Shown one piece after another: positions 19,806 to 28,831 of a DNA stretch of 64,000 bases. Position numbers and translations under genes: made by a program. The notes below the pieces were generated by a model that saw only the letters and a list, made by a program, of their open reading frames with translations, did not search any database and had not been told where the DNA came from. Origin of the DNA: Streptomyces asiaticus. GTDB lineage: Bacteria > Actinomycetota > Actinomycetes > Streptomycetales > Streptomycetaceae. The DNA lies in NCBI RefSeq assembly GCF_018138715.1, contig NZ_JAGSHX010000006.1:2914001-2978000 (forward strand). The letters are read 5' to 3'. Every line of letters begins with the position of its first letter. Positions within the stretch are counted from its first letter, which is position 1.

Positions 19806-21893
19806 GTGCCCTCTGCCGGAATCGCCCCACGCCGGGCCGTACAGCTGGCGGCGCTGCTCGCGATGCTCGTGTTCTTCGCCACACAGCTCGTCGGCGCCGT
19901 GCTTCCGAACGTACCGCTTTTCATCGCCGCCTCGGCGTGCGGACTCGCGCTCGATCTCTTCTTGCAGCACAAGCAGCCCGGTCTGCTGTCGCTGCTGGGG
20001 AAGATCCGCCTCGACGTCACGGTGCGCCAGCTGTTCCGCGACATGCTCATCATGGTCGGGCTGCTGCGCATCGAGGGCATCAATCCCCTGCACGAGCAGG
20101 CGCCCCTGACCGTGGGGCTGCTGCTCTTCTACCTGGTGCACTTCGCCTGCCAGGCGGCGGCCGTCCTGGTCCGCCGGACCCGCCAGCTGCCGTTCGTCAC
20201 GCGCAACATCGACGCGTCCGCGCTGCGCCTGAGCGAGGCCCCGCCGCGGCTGTTCGCCCGTCAGCACGGGCGCCGTCTGCTGCGGCTGGCCGCGCCGGTC
20301 ACCGCCGGTCTGCTGGTCACCGCCGCCACCAAGAACGCCGTCTGGGGCGGCGTCGGCCTGACGATCGCGCTGCTGATCGGCATCGGTGGCACGGCCCACC
20401 TCGCCAGCTGGCTGCTGCCGCGCAAGCGCGTGGCGAACGAGGCCACGGCCCTGCGCTGGCTGGACCAGTGGCTGGCCGACTACCAGCCGACCGTGGGCAT
20501 GTACTTCTCCGGCGGCAACTCCTCCGCGTACCAGGCGAACATGTGGCTCTCCACGCTGGCCGCGCTCGACGCCAAGCCGATCATCGTGCTCCGTGAGCGG
20601 TTCATGGTGCAGAAGGTGGACGCGACGGACGTGCCGATCGTCTGCCTCCCCAAGGTCGCGCATCTGATGCGGCTGGAGCACTCGACGCTCAAGGTGCTGC
20701 TGCACCCGGCGAACTCCGGCAAGACCTCACAGGTGCTGCGCATCCCCTCGATCAAGCACGCGTTCATCAACCACGGCGAGAGCGACAAGCTCTCCAGCTG
20801 CAACCCGTACGCCAAGGCGTACGACGAGGTGTGGGTCGCGGGCCCGGCGGCGCGCGAGCGCTACCAGCTCGCCGACATCGGCGTCGAAGACAAGGACGTC
20901 GTGGAGGTCGGCCGGCCGCAGCTGGCCCCCATCCGCCCCTACGCGGGCGTGCCCACCGGCGAGTTGACGACGGTGCTGTACGCGCCGACCTGGGAGGGCT
21001 GGGACGGGAACCCCGGCAACACCTCGGTGATCCTGGCCGGTGAGAACATCGTCCGCGAGCTGCTCGCCGATCCCAAGGTGCGCCTGCTGTACAAGCCGCA
21101 TCCGATGACCGGCTCCGTGGACCCGCGCGCGGGCCGTGCCGACGACCGCATCAAGGCGATGATCGCCGAGGCGAACACCAAGCGCGGCGGCGACCGCCCC
21201 GGCGCGGAGGCGGCCGCCGAGCTGGCCCGGTGCGCCGATGAGCTCAACCGGCTCACCAGCGCCTCCTTCCGCCCCAGCGCGGACGAGACCGAGCGCATGA
21301 TGCTCCAGGGGGCCCCGGACGGCGACCGCGCGGCGGCCGTCGCCGCGGCCACCGCCGCCTGGGAGAGCGCCTACTGGGCCTCGCTGCCGGTCTGGGAGCA
21401 CCAGATCATCACCGGTCCGCGTCCGGCGATCTTCACCTGCTTCAACCAGGCCGACGTGCTGATCAGCGATGTCTCCAGCGTGGTCTCGGACTACCTGACG
21501 AGCGAGAAGCCGTACGCGGTGGCGAACACCAGCGGGATGACGGAGGAGGAGTTCCGGGCGGCCTTCCCGACCGTGCGCGCCGCCACGATCCTCACGCCGG
21601 AAGCCGCGGGCGTCACCGGACTGCTGGAAGCGGTCCGCGACCCGGAGAAGGACACCCTCGCGGGCGCCCGCGCCGAGCTGAAGGTGCATCTGCTCGGCCC
21701 GTCCGACCCGCCGTCGCTGGTGCGCTTCGACCAGGCCACGCAGGACCTGTGCCGCAAGGCCGACGAGCGCCGGGCCCGGATGGCCACCCGGCTCACCGAC
21801 GAGATCCCCTCGCAGCGCGAGGCCCGGGACGCGGCGGAGGAGATGGAGCTGGAGTCCGGCTCGCCGGAGCCGGAGGAGACCGCGACGGTCTGA
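19806..21893 (+). CDS. Membrane-anchored CDP-glycerol glycerophosphotransferase family protein
   Basis: A 695-residue protein. The N-terminal 200 residues contain several hydrophobic segments (AVQLAALLAMLVFFATQLVG, LTVGLLLFYLVHFACQ, and a pair near 160-195). The rest matches the TagF-like glycerophosphotransferase fold: KHAFINHGESDK (catalytic His, about residue 320), VLYAPTWEGW, LYKPHPMTG and ADVLISDVSSVVSDY (about residue 550). Such enzymes polymerise poly(glycerol phosphate)-type wall or capsule polymers. Start GTG at 19806 with AGGAG 9 bp upstream. No other teichoic-acid gene is adjacent; the LCP protein at 9890 is the nearest wall-polymer gene. Confidence 0.85.
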   Translation: MPSAGIAPRRAVQLAALLAMLVFFATQLVGAVLPNVPLFIAASACGLALDLFLQHKQPGLLSLLGKIRLDVTVRQLFRDMLIMVGLLRIEGINPLHEQAPLTVGLLLFYLVHFACQAAAVLVRRTRQLPFVTRNIDASALRLSEAPPRLFARQHGRRLLRLAAPVTAGLLVTAATKNAVWGGVGLTIALLIGIGGTAHLASWLLPRKRVANEATALRWLDQWLADYQPTVGMYFSGGNSSAYQANMWLSTLAALDAKPIIVLRERFMVQKVDATDVPIVCLPKVAHLMRLEHSTLKVLLHPANSGKTSQVLRIPSIKHAFINHGESDKLSSCNPYAKAYDEVWVAGPAARERYQLADIGVEDKDVVEVGRPQLAPIRPYAGVPTGELTTVLYAPTWEGWDGNPGNTSVILAGENIVRELLADPKVRLLYKPHPMTGSVDPRAGRADDRIKAMIAEANTKRGGDRPGAEAAAELARCADELNRLTSASFRPSADETERMMLQGAPDGDRAAAVAAATAAWESAYWASLPVWEHQIITGPRPAIFTCFNQADVLISDVSSVVSDYLTSEKPYAVANTSGMTEEEFRAAFPTVRAATILTPEAAGVTGLLEAVRDPEKDTLAGARAELKVHLLGPSDPPSLVRFDQATQDLCRKADERRARMATRLTDEIPSQREARDAAEEMELESGSPEPEETATV

Positions 21894-21928
21894 CGTCCGA
21901 CGGTCCGAGCCGACGGCAGGCACCAGAG

Positions 21929-21972
21929 CATGACGAAGGGCCCGGGAGAGATCTCCCGGGCCCTTCGTCATG
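21929..21972. terminator. Bidirectional terminator
   Basis: A 21-bp perfect stem, CATGACGAAGGGCCCGGGAG and its complement, with a two-base loop. It separates the convergent glycerophosphotransferase and obg transcripts. No U-tract, as usual for Streptomyces. Confidence 0.85.
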
Positions 21973-22072
21973 CCGTCTCTGCCGGGCGGTGCCAGGCAGC
22001 CCGCTCAGAGCCCGCGCGGGGCCCCCGGAGCCCGTCCGGACTCCAGGCGCGCCCGCTATGGCCGTACGGCCC

Positions 22073-23506
22073 TCAGAACGGTTTGAACGTGTCGAACTCC
22101 TCGTCCGCCTCGTCCCGCTCGGCATCCCGGTCCCGCCGCCGCTGCGCGGCCGGGCGCGGGGTGTCGAAGCGGTGGTCCTCGCCACGGCGGCCCAGCATCT
22201 CCGCGCCGGTCGCGAGGGTCGGCTCCCAGTCGAAGACGACCGCGTCGTCCTCGGGGCCGATGACGACCTCGTCGCCCGAGTGGGCGCCCGCCTTCATCAG
22301 CTCCTCCTCGACGCCGAGACGGGCCAGGCGGTCGGCGAGATAGCCCACGGCCTCGTCGTTGGCGAAGTCGGTCTGGCGGACCCAGCGTTCGGGCTTCTCG
22401 CCCAGCACGCGGTAGAAGCCCTCCTCGGCGACGACCCTGAAGCCCGCGTCGTCCACGGCCTTCGGCCGGATGACGATCCGGGTCGCCTCCTCCTTCGGCT
22501 GCGCCTCGCGGGCCTCCGCGACGATCTTCGCCAGGGCGAAGGACAGCTCCTTGAGGCCGAGATGGGCGACCGCCGAGGCCTCGAGGACCTGGTAGCCGCG
22601 GGCCTCCAGATCGGGCCGGATGATGTCGGCGAGGTCCTTGCCGTCGGGGATGTCGACCTTGTTGAGCACGACGACCCGCGGCCGGTCGTCCAGACCGCCG
22701 TACTGGGCCAGCTCCGCCTCGATGACGTCGAGGTCGGTCAGCGGATCGCGCTCGGACTCCAGCGCCGCGGTGTCCAGCACATGCACCAGCACCGAGCAGC
22801 GCTCGACATGGCGCAGGAACTCCAGGCCGAGGCCCTTGCCCTGGCTGGCGCCGGGGATCAGGCCGGGGACGTCGGCGATGGTGTAGACGGTCGAACCGGC
22901 CGTGACCACACCGAGGTTGGGCACCAGCGTGGTGAACGGATAGTCGGCGATCTTCGGCTTGGCCGCCGAAAGCACCGAGATCAGTGAGGACTTGCCGGCG
23001 CTCGGGTAGCCGACGAGGGCCACGTCCGCGACGGTCTTCAGCTCCAGGATGACGTCCCCGGAGTGGCCCGGCTCGCCCAGCAGCGCGAAGCCGGGCGCCT
23101 TGCGGCGGGCCGAGGCGAGCGCGGCGTTGCCGAGGCCGCCGCGGCCGCCCTGGGCGGCGATGTAGGTGGTGCCCTCCCCGATCAGATCGGCCAGGACGTT
23201 GCCCCGCTTGTCGAGGACGACGGTGCCGTCCGGGACCGGCAGGACCAGGTCGGTGCCGTCCTTGCCGGAGCGGTTGCCGCCCTCGCCCGGCTTGCCGTTG
23301 GTGGCCTTGCGGTGGGGGCTGTGGTGGTAGTCGAGCAGGGTGGTGACGGACTGGTCCACGACCAGGATCACATCGCCGCCCCGGCCGCCGTTGCCGCCGT
23401 CCGGTCCCCCGAGCGGCTTGAACTTCTCGCGGTGCACGGAGGCGCAGCCGTGGCCTCCGTTACCCGCGGCGACATGCAGTTCGACGCGGTCCACGAAGGT
23501 GGTCAT
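22073..23506 (-). CDS. obg: GTPase Obg/CgtA
   Basis: A 477-residue ribosome-associated GTPase. The glycine-rich Obg fold covers residues 1-158 ([21 protein letters not shown]). The G domain follows with G1 [10 protein letters not shown]3 DVPG and G4 NKVD. The C-terminal OCT domain ([21 protein letters not shown]) and an acidic tail complete it. Obg acts in 50S assembly and, in Streptomyces, is known to influence the onset of aerial mycelium. It follows rplU and rpmA, the widely conserved L21-L27-Obg order. Confidence 0.97.
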   Translation of the reverse strand: MTTFVDRVELHVAAGNGGHGCASVHREKFKPLGGPDGGNGGRGGDVILVVDQSVTTLLDYHHSPHRKATNGKPGEGGNRSGKDGTDLVLPVPDGTVVLDKRGNVLADLIGEGTTYIAAQGGRGGLGNAALASARRKAPGFALLGEPGHSGDVILELKTVADVALVGYPSAGKSSLISVLSAAKPKIADYPFTTLVPNLGVVTAGSTVYTIADVPGLIPGASQGKGLGLEFLRHVERCSVLVHVLDTAALESERDPLTDLDVIEAELAQYGGLDDRPRVVVLNKVDIPDGKDLADIIRPDLEARGYQVLEASAVAHLGLKELSFALAKIVAEAREAQPKEEATRIVIRPKAVDDAGFRVVAEEGFYRVLGEKPERWVRQTDFANDEAVGYLADRLARLGVEEELMKAGAHSGDEVVIGPEDDAVVFDWEPTLATGAEMLGRRGEDHRFDTPRPAAQRRRDRDAERDEADEEFDTFKPF

Positions 23507-23570
23507 GACGGGTGCCTCCAGTTACATACGGGTTCGGGGTTGTTCTGATGTGCCTCACGCTCGTAACGCG

Positions 23571-23618
23571 CCGAGGGCGGACCCGCTTCCCGTCACGGGA
23601 AGAGCGGTCCGCCCTCGG
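23571..23618 (-). terminator. Long hairpin between rpmA and obg
   Basis: CCGAGGGCGGACC (23571-23583) pairs with GGTCCGCCCTCGG (23606-23618), and an inner CGCTTCCCG/CGGGAAG stem extends it. It lies between rpmA and obg on the same strand, so it may lower obg expression relative to the ribosomal proteins or serve as a processing site. Confidence 0.6.
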
Positions 23619-23647
23619 AAAAGGCTGTGCGATATCGCCCGGGCTGA

Positions 23648-23905
23648 TTACTCAGCGACCGGAACGATGTTCACGACCTTGCGGCCACGGCTGGTGCCGA
23701 ACTGCACCGCACCGGCGGCCAGCGCGAACAGCGTGTCATCGCCGCCGCGGCCGACACCCGTGCCCGGGTGGAAGTGCGTGCCGCGCTGACGGACCAGGAT
23801 CTCACCCGCGTTGACGACCTGGCCGCCGAAGCGCTTGACGCCGAGCCGCTGGGCGTTGGAGTCGCGACCGTTCCGAGTGGACGATGCGCCCTTCTTGTGT
23901 GCCAT
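23648..23905 (-). CDS. rpmA: 50S ribosomal protein L27
   Basis: 85 residues, [20 protein letters not shown] start, [10 protein letters not shown] and [14 protein letters not shown] segment ([15 protein letters not shown]). L27 reaches into the peptidyl-transferase centre with its N-terminus; here it begins directly with the mature AHKKG form, without the cleaved extension of Firmicutes. It follows rplU by 14 bp. Confidence 0.98.
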   Translation of the reverse strand: MAHKKGASSTRNGRDSNAQRLGVKRFGGQVVNAGEILVRQRGTHFHPGTGVGRGGDDTLFALAAGAVQFGTSRGRKVVNIVPVAE

Positions 23906-23919
23906 CTCTCCTCAGTCCC

Positions 23920-24240
23920 TTACTTCGCAGCCGAGTCGATGCCGGTGATCTTCAGCGCGGTGTGCAGCTGGCGGTGGCCGATCCGCTTCCGGTAACCGGT
24001 CTTGTTCTTGTACTTCAGAATGTCGATCTTGCCACCCTTGTGGTGGTCGACGACCTCGGCGTGAACCTTCACACCGGCCAGGACCCACGGGTCGCTGGTG
24101 ACGGCATCGCCGTCGACAACGAGCAGAGTGGAAAGCTCGACGGTGTCGCCGACCTTGTTGCTGGCCAGACGGTCGACCTCGATGACATCGCCCACGGCCA
24201 CCTTCTGCTGGCGGCCGCCGGTGCGCACGATTGCGTACAC
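23920..24240 (-). CDS. rplU: 50S ribosomal protein L21
   Basis: 106 residues with [18 protein letters not shown] at the N-terminus and [25 protein letters not shown] at the C-terminus, both diagnostic of L21. First gene of the rplU-rpmA-obg unit. Confidence 0.98.
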   Translation of the reverse strand: MYAIVRTGGRQQKVAVGDVIEVDRLASNKVGDTVELSTLLVVDGDAVTSDPWVLAGVKVHAEVVDHHKGGKIDILKYKNKTGYRKRIGHRQLHTALKITGIDSAAK

Positions 24241-24425
24241 GCGGTTCTCACTCTCTCGCTAGAAAACGGGACCTCTGATGCCAGCCGCCCAACACGACCC
24301 ACGGGGGTCGTGACAACCGAGTGATCATGCGATTCACCATCGGCCGAACGGCCTCTTCCGGCGAAGCGGAAGGGATGTGCTCAGGGGTTTGGCGTACAGA
24401 CGCCAAGGGTTAAGGCTACCAGAGC
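24241..24425 (-). promoter_or_regulatory. Leader/promoter region of rplU
   Basis: A gene-free stretch with two hairpins on the minus strand: CACGACCC/GGGTCGTG (24293-24313 region, 4-base loop), and TTGGCG/CGCCAA (24389-24406). The first could be an autoregulatory L21-type leader or only a structural element; no -35/-10 pair is clear enough to call. Confidence 0.35.
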
Positions 24426-24463
24426 CCGGAGGGCGCACTGTCACGTGACAGTGCGCCCTCCGG
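24426..24463. terminator. Perfect palindrome behind RNase E/G
   Basis: A 38-bp perfect palindrome centred on CACGTG (arms CCGGAGGGCGCACTGTCAC). It begins 10 bp after the RNase stop codon. Position and length fit a terminator with almost no loop, shared by no convergent gene. Confidence 0.75.
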
Positions 24464-24472
24464 TCGGCCGGG

Positions 24473-27400
24473 TCAGTCGTCGGCGGCGGCCGAGACCGAC
24501 TGCGGAGTCTGCTGCTCCGCCGCCGCGGTCTTCTTCGTCGCCGACTTCTTGGCGGTCGTCTTCTTGGCCGTGGTCTTCTTGGCGGCCGTCTTCTTCGCCG
24601 CCGTCTTCTTCTCGGCGGTCTTCTTGGCCGCCGTCTTCTTGGCGGGAGCCTTCTTGGCCGCCTTACGGGCGGTCTTCTTCGCCGGTGCCTCGGCCTCGGC
24701 CTCGACGGACGCGCTCTCGGGCGCCTCCGGCTCGGGCCTCGCCCCGGACTCCGGCTCCGACTCCGCGGAAGACCCGCTCACGACCACCACGGCCGCCTCC
24801 TCGGAGCCCGTCGGCGAGCCCGCGGGGGCGCTCACCTTACGGGTCACACGGCGGCGCGTACGCGGCGCGGGAACGCCCTCGAGCGGGGCCTGCTCCTCGG
24901 CGGGAGCGGCGGCGGGGGCCTCTGCTGCCGCCTCCGGCTCCGTCCGGGCCGCCTCCCGACGCTCGTCGGCCACCACGACCACCACGCCCTCCGGCTCCTT
25001 GGCGGCCTTCGGGGCGCCCGCCGGGGCGGACACCTTACGGGTGGCACGGCGGCGCGTACGCCCACGGCTCGCGGCGGCCTCGGCCTCCGCGGCGCTGCTG
25101 TACAGCTCCTCGTCGGCCGCGAAGACCGGCTCGGGCAGCGGCTTGGGCTGGGTGGCCTCCGCCGCGATCTCGGCAGCCGCCTCGGTGACGTCCTCGGACT
25201 CCGCCTCGGCTTCGGCCTCCGCCTCGGCCGCGGCCGCCGCGGCCCGCTCCTGCTGCTGAGCGCCACCGGCAGCGGACTTCTTCTTCTTGCGCTTCCCACC
25301 GCCGCCGGCGGAGGACGCCTGGTCCATGTGGACGATCACGCCGCGGCCGTTGCAGTGCACACAGGACTCGGAGAAGGACTCCAGCAGCCCCTGGCCGACC
25401 CGCTTACGGGTCATCTGGACCAGGCCGAGCGAGGTGACCTCGGCCACCTGGTGCTTCGTACGGTCCCGGCCCAGGCACTCCAGCAGCCGCCGCAGCACCA
25501 GGTCCCGGTTGGACTCCAGCACCATGTCGATGAAGTCGATCACGATGATGCCGCCGAGGTCGCGCAGCCGCAGCTGGCGCACGATCTCCTCGGCCGCCTC
25601 CAGGTTGTTCCTGGTGACCGTCTCCTCGAGGTTGCCGCCCTGACCGGTGAACTTGCCGGTGTTGACGTCGATGACGACCATCGCCTCGGTCCGGTCGATC
25701 ACCAGCGAGCCGCCGCTGGGCAGCCAGACCTTGCGGTCCAGCGCCTTCATCAGCTGCTCGTCGATCCGGTAGGTGGCGAAGACGTCGACGTCCGAGGTCC
25801 ACTTCTGGAGCCGGTCCGCGAGGTCGGGCGCCACGTGCGAGACATAGCCGTGGATGGTCTCCCAGGCGTCGTCACCGCTGACGATGACCTTGGAGAAGTC
25901 CTCGTTGAAGATGTCGCGGACGACCCGGACGGTCATGTCGGGCTCGCCGTAGAGCAGCGACGGGGCGCTACCGCTCTTCGCCTTCTTCTTGATCTCCTCC
26001 CACTGCGCCTGAAGCCGGGCGACATCGCGGGACAGCTCGTCCTCGCTCGCGCCCTCGGCGGCGGTGCGGACGATCACACCCGCGTCCTCGGGAACGATCT
26101 TCTTGAGGATCTGCTTCAGCCGGGCCCGCTCGGTGTCGGGCAGCTTGCGGCTGATGCCGGTCATCGAGCCCTCGGGCACGTACACCAGATAGCGGCCGGG
26201 CAGGGAGACCTGGCTGGTCAGCCGGGCGCCCTTGTGGCCGATCGGGTCCTTGGTGACCTGCACCAGCACGGACTGGCCGGACTTCAGGGCGGCCTCGATG
26301 CGGCGCGGCCCGCCGGAGAGCCCCAGCGCCTCGAAGTTCACCTCGCCCGCGTACAGCACGGCGTTGCGGCCCTTGCCGATGTCGACGAAGGCGGCCTCCA
26401 TGGACGGCAGCACGTTCTGGACCTTGCCCAGGTAGACGTTGCCGACGTAGCTGGTGGCCTGCTCCTTGTTCACGAAGTGCTCGACGAGGACGTTGTCCTC
26501 CAGCACGCCGATCTGGGTGCGATCGCCGTTCTGCCGGACGACCATGACCCGCTCGACCGCCTCGCGGCGGGCCAGGAACTCGGCCTCGGTGATGATCGGC
26601 ACACGGCGGCGGCCCTGCTCGCGGCCCTCGCGGCGGCGCTGCTTCTTGGCCTCCAGACGCGTCGACCCCTTGATCGACTGCACCTCGTCGGCACCGGACT
26701 CGGCTTCTTTGCCGCGCCGCTCGCGGGGCTCGCGGACCTTGACGACCGTACGCTCCGGGTCGTCACCGGTCGCCTCGGGCTCGGCGGCGTCGCCGCTGCG
26801 ACGGCGCCGACGGCGGCGGCGACGGCTGCTGCTGGAACCGCCGGGCTCACCGGCCTCGGCACCCGACTCGTCCCGGCCCTCGCCCTGCTCCTCGGCGCCC
26901 TCGCCCTCGGCGGCCGACTCGTCCTCGTACCGCTCACCGGTCTCGGAACGCCCTTCGGCGCCCTCGCCCTCGGCGGTCTCGCCACGGCGGCGACGCCGGC
27001 CGCCACGGCGGCGGCGACGGGACGGACGGTCGCCCGACTCCTCCTCGCCGGACTCGCCCTCGGGCTGACCGGCCTCGGCCTCGGCCTCGGCCTCGCTCTC
27101 CTCGGCGGCCTCGGGCTCCTCGGCCTCCGGCTGCTCCTCGGCGGGCGCGGCGCCACGGCGGCGGCGCCGGCGGCGGCCGGCAGGCGCCTCGGGCTCGACG
27201 GCCTCGGCCGTCGGCTGCTCCTCGTCCTCCTCCTCGGGCTCCTCCAGTGCGGCGGCGGCCTCGGCGGCGGCGCTCTCCGGCGTCTGGAAGACCGGCTCGG
27301 TGAAGACCGGCGCCTGGAACACGGCCGTCGGCGGGCGGACCGCCCGGCGCCGCGAACGGGGCGCGGGCTCCGGCTCGGACGCGGCCTCGGCGGCCGGGGT

Positions 27401-28609
27401 CTCGCCCTCGGCGGCCCGCGGCTCCTGAGCGCCGCTCGGCTCCTCGGCGGCGCGGGCGGCGCGGCGGCGAGAACGGCCGCGCGGCGCCTCTTCCTCGGCC
27501 TGCGCGGCGGCGGGCTCCTCGGCGCTCTCGGTCCGCCGCTCGGCGGCGGGCTCCTCGGCGGCTTCCGCGGGCGCGCCCTCGGGGGCGGCGGCCTTACGGG
27601 TCGCACGACGACGCGTACGGGCGGGGGCCGGGGGCACGGTCTCGGCCTCAGCGGCCGCCGCGGACTCCTCCGGCTCCACCGGCTCCTTCGGCGCCACGAC
27701 CTCCGCGGCCTCCGACTCCGCCGGGGCACCGGCCGGAGCGGTCACCTTACGGGCCGCACGACGGCGCGTACGGGCACGCGGGGCCTCGTCGGCCTCGGCC
27801 GGGGCATCGGCTGCGACTGCGGCTGGGGCCGTGGCCTCGTCACCACTGCCACCAGCGGCCGCCGCAGACGACGCGTCCGCGTCGGCGGCCTCCGCCTGCG
27901 GCGCGCCCTCGGGAGCGGCGGCCTTACGGGTCGCACGACGACGCGTACGGGCGGGGGCCGGGGGCACGGTCTCGGCCTCAGCGGCCGCCGCGGACTCCTC
28001 GGTCACCTCCGGCTCCACCGGCTCCTTCGGCGCCACGACCTCCGCGGCCTCCGACTCCGCCGGGGCACCGGCCGGAGCGGTCACCTTACGGGTGGCACGG
28101 CGCCGCGTACGGGCGGGCGGAGCGGCCTCGGCGGCGGCCTCCACCACGGGCTCCGCGACAGGCTCGGCGGCGGCCTCGGGCTCCTCACGCACGGCGTCGG
28201 CCGGGACCACGGTCTCCGCGGCCTCCGGCGAACCCGCCGGAGCGGTCGCCTTGCGGGCGACCCGGCGCCGCGTACGGGCGGGCGGAGCGGCGGATTCGGT
28301 GTCGGATCCGGATACGGATCCACTGGTGGCGGCCATGGCGGCACCGGCGGCGACGGGCTCGGAGGCCGCCTCGGCGGCGACGACGGCGCCGGTCTGCTCT
28401 GCGGCTATGGCCGGTACCGAGGGCGTGGTGACCTCGGCCTCGCTCACCGCGCCGGGCGGCGGACCGGCCGGGCGGGAGGCCGCGCGGCGGCGGCGCGGCG
28501 GCAGCGTGTCGCTGGGGGTGTTCTCGATGGATTCCCCGGGCACCGCGGCACTCGGCGCGGAGGACCCCAGGGGCTGGACAGGTTGGGTCGGCTCAATAGG
28601 TTCGAGCAT
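24473..28609 (-). CDS. rne: Ribonuclease E/G family endoribonuclease
   Basis: A very large 1378-residue enzyme. Residues 1-640 are disordered, Ala/Glu/Arg-rich and repetitive (TRRRATRKxxAPAGAP units). An S1-like RNA-binding segment begins about residue 680 (VERVMVVRQNGDRTQIGV). The catalytic part carries the two metal-binding Asp motifs VVIDVNTGKF (about 976) and GGIIVIDFIDM (about 1023), and the zinc-link CVHCNGRG (about 1083). The C-terminus has more disordered repeats and a histone-H1-like KKTAAKKT tail (about 1310-1356). It processes rRNA and mRNA, with the flanking regions probably scaffolding partners. The family is about 400-1100 residues, so this is long. Confidence 0.95.
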   Translation of the reverse strand: MLEPIEPTQPVQPLGSSAPSAAVPGESIENTPSDTLPPRRRRAASRPAGPPPGAVSEAEVTTPSVPAIAAEQTGAVVAAEAASEPVAAGAAMAATSGSVSGSDTESAAPPARTRRRVARKATAPAGSPEAAETVVPADAVREEPEAAAEPVAEPVVEAAAEAAPPARTRRRATRKVTAPAGAPAESEAAEVVAPKEPVEPEVTEESAAAAEAETVPPAPARTRRRATRKAAAPEGAPQAEAADADASSAAAAGGSGDEATAPAAVAADAPAEADEAPRARTRRRAARKVTAPAGAPAESEAAEVVAPKEPVEPEESAAAAEAETVPPAPARTRRRATRKAAAPEGAPAEAAEEPAAERRTESAEEPAAAQAEEEAPRGRSRRRAARAAEEPSGAQEPRAAEGETPAAEAASEPEPAPRSRRRAVRPPTAVFQAPVFTEPVFQTPESAAAEAAAALEEPEEEDEEQPTAEAVEPEAPAGRRRRRRRGAAPAEEQPEAEEPEAAEESEAEAEAEAGQPEGESGEEESGDRPSRRRRRGGRRRRRGETAEGEGAEGRSETGERYEDESAAEGEGAEEQGEGRDESGAEAGEPGGSSSSRRRRRRRRRSGDAAEPEATGDDPERTVVKVREPRERRGKEAESGADEVQSIKGSTRLEAKKQRRREGREQGRRRVPIITEAEFLARREAVERVMVVRQNGDRTQIGVLEDNVLVEHFVNKEQATSYVGNVYLGKVQNVLPSMEAAFVDIGKGRNAVLYAGEVNFEALGLSGGPRRIEAALKSGQSVLVQVTKDPIGHKGARLTSQVSLPGRYLVYVPEGSMTGISRKLPDTERARLKQILKKIVPEDAGVIVRTAAEGASEDELSRDVARLQAQWEEIKKKAKSGSAPSLLYGEPDMTVRVVRDIFNEDFSKVIVSGDDAWETIHGYVSHVAPDLADRLQKWTSDVDVFATYRIDEQLMKALDRKVWLPSGGSLVIDRTEAMVVIDVNTGKFTGQGGNLEETVTRNNLEAAEEIVRQLRLRDLGGIIVIDFIDMVLESNRDLVLRRLLECLGRDRTKHQVAEVTSLGLVQMTRKRVGQGLLESFSESCVHCNGRGVIVHMDQASSAGGGGKRKKKKSAAGGAQQQERAAAAAAEAEAEAEAESEDVTEAAAEIAAEATQPKPLPEPVFAADEELYSSAAEAEAAASRGRTRRRATRKVSAPAGAPKAAKEPEGVVVVVADERREAARTEPEAAAEAPAAAPAEEQAPLEGVPAPRTRRRVTRKVSAPAGSPTGSEEAAVVVVSGSSAESEPESGARPEPEAPESASVEAEAEAPAKKTARKAAKKAPAKKTAAKKTAEKKTAAKKTAAKKTTAKKTTAKKSATKKTAAAEQQTPQSVSAAADD
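27571..28091 (-). repeat. Internal direct duplication in the RNase N-terminal region
   Basis: A block of about 183 bp at 27571-27753 recurs at 27901-28091, with only a 9-bp insertion and a few substitutions. Both copies encode the same PAPARTRRRATRK plus acidic-linker module and stay in frame. Coordinates are by eye and may be off by a few bases. Confidence 0.75.
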
Positions 28610-28831
28610 GCGGGCGTTTCTCCCGTCACGCTCCCGGGCGCCGCGCCTGCTTCCGGCCGGTCACCCGCGCACTGTGCGCGAGTGCCGCCGTCCGGGGCGC
28701 GGGCGCCGCACGGGAGCTGTCGTCTCGCTCGCCGGGACCGGATCTGTCGGGACCGGCGAAAGTCTTCTGGTCAGTGCGCCGGCCGGACCCGGGTGGCTCC
28801 CAAGTGCATCGGCGGCGCATCGACGACGGCC

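Noticed and set aside
24426..24463. CACGTG-centred palindrome as a transcription factor operator
   Set aside because: Its 38-bp perfect symmetry and position 10 bp after a stop codon fit a terminator much better.
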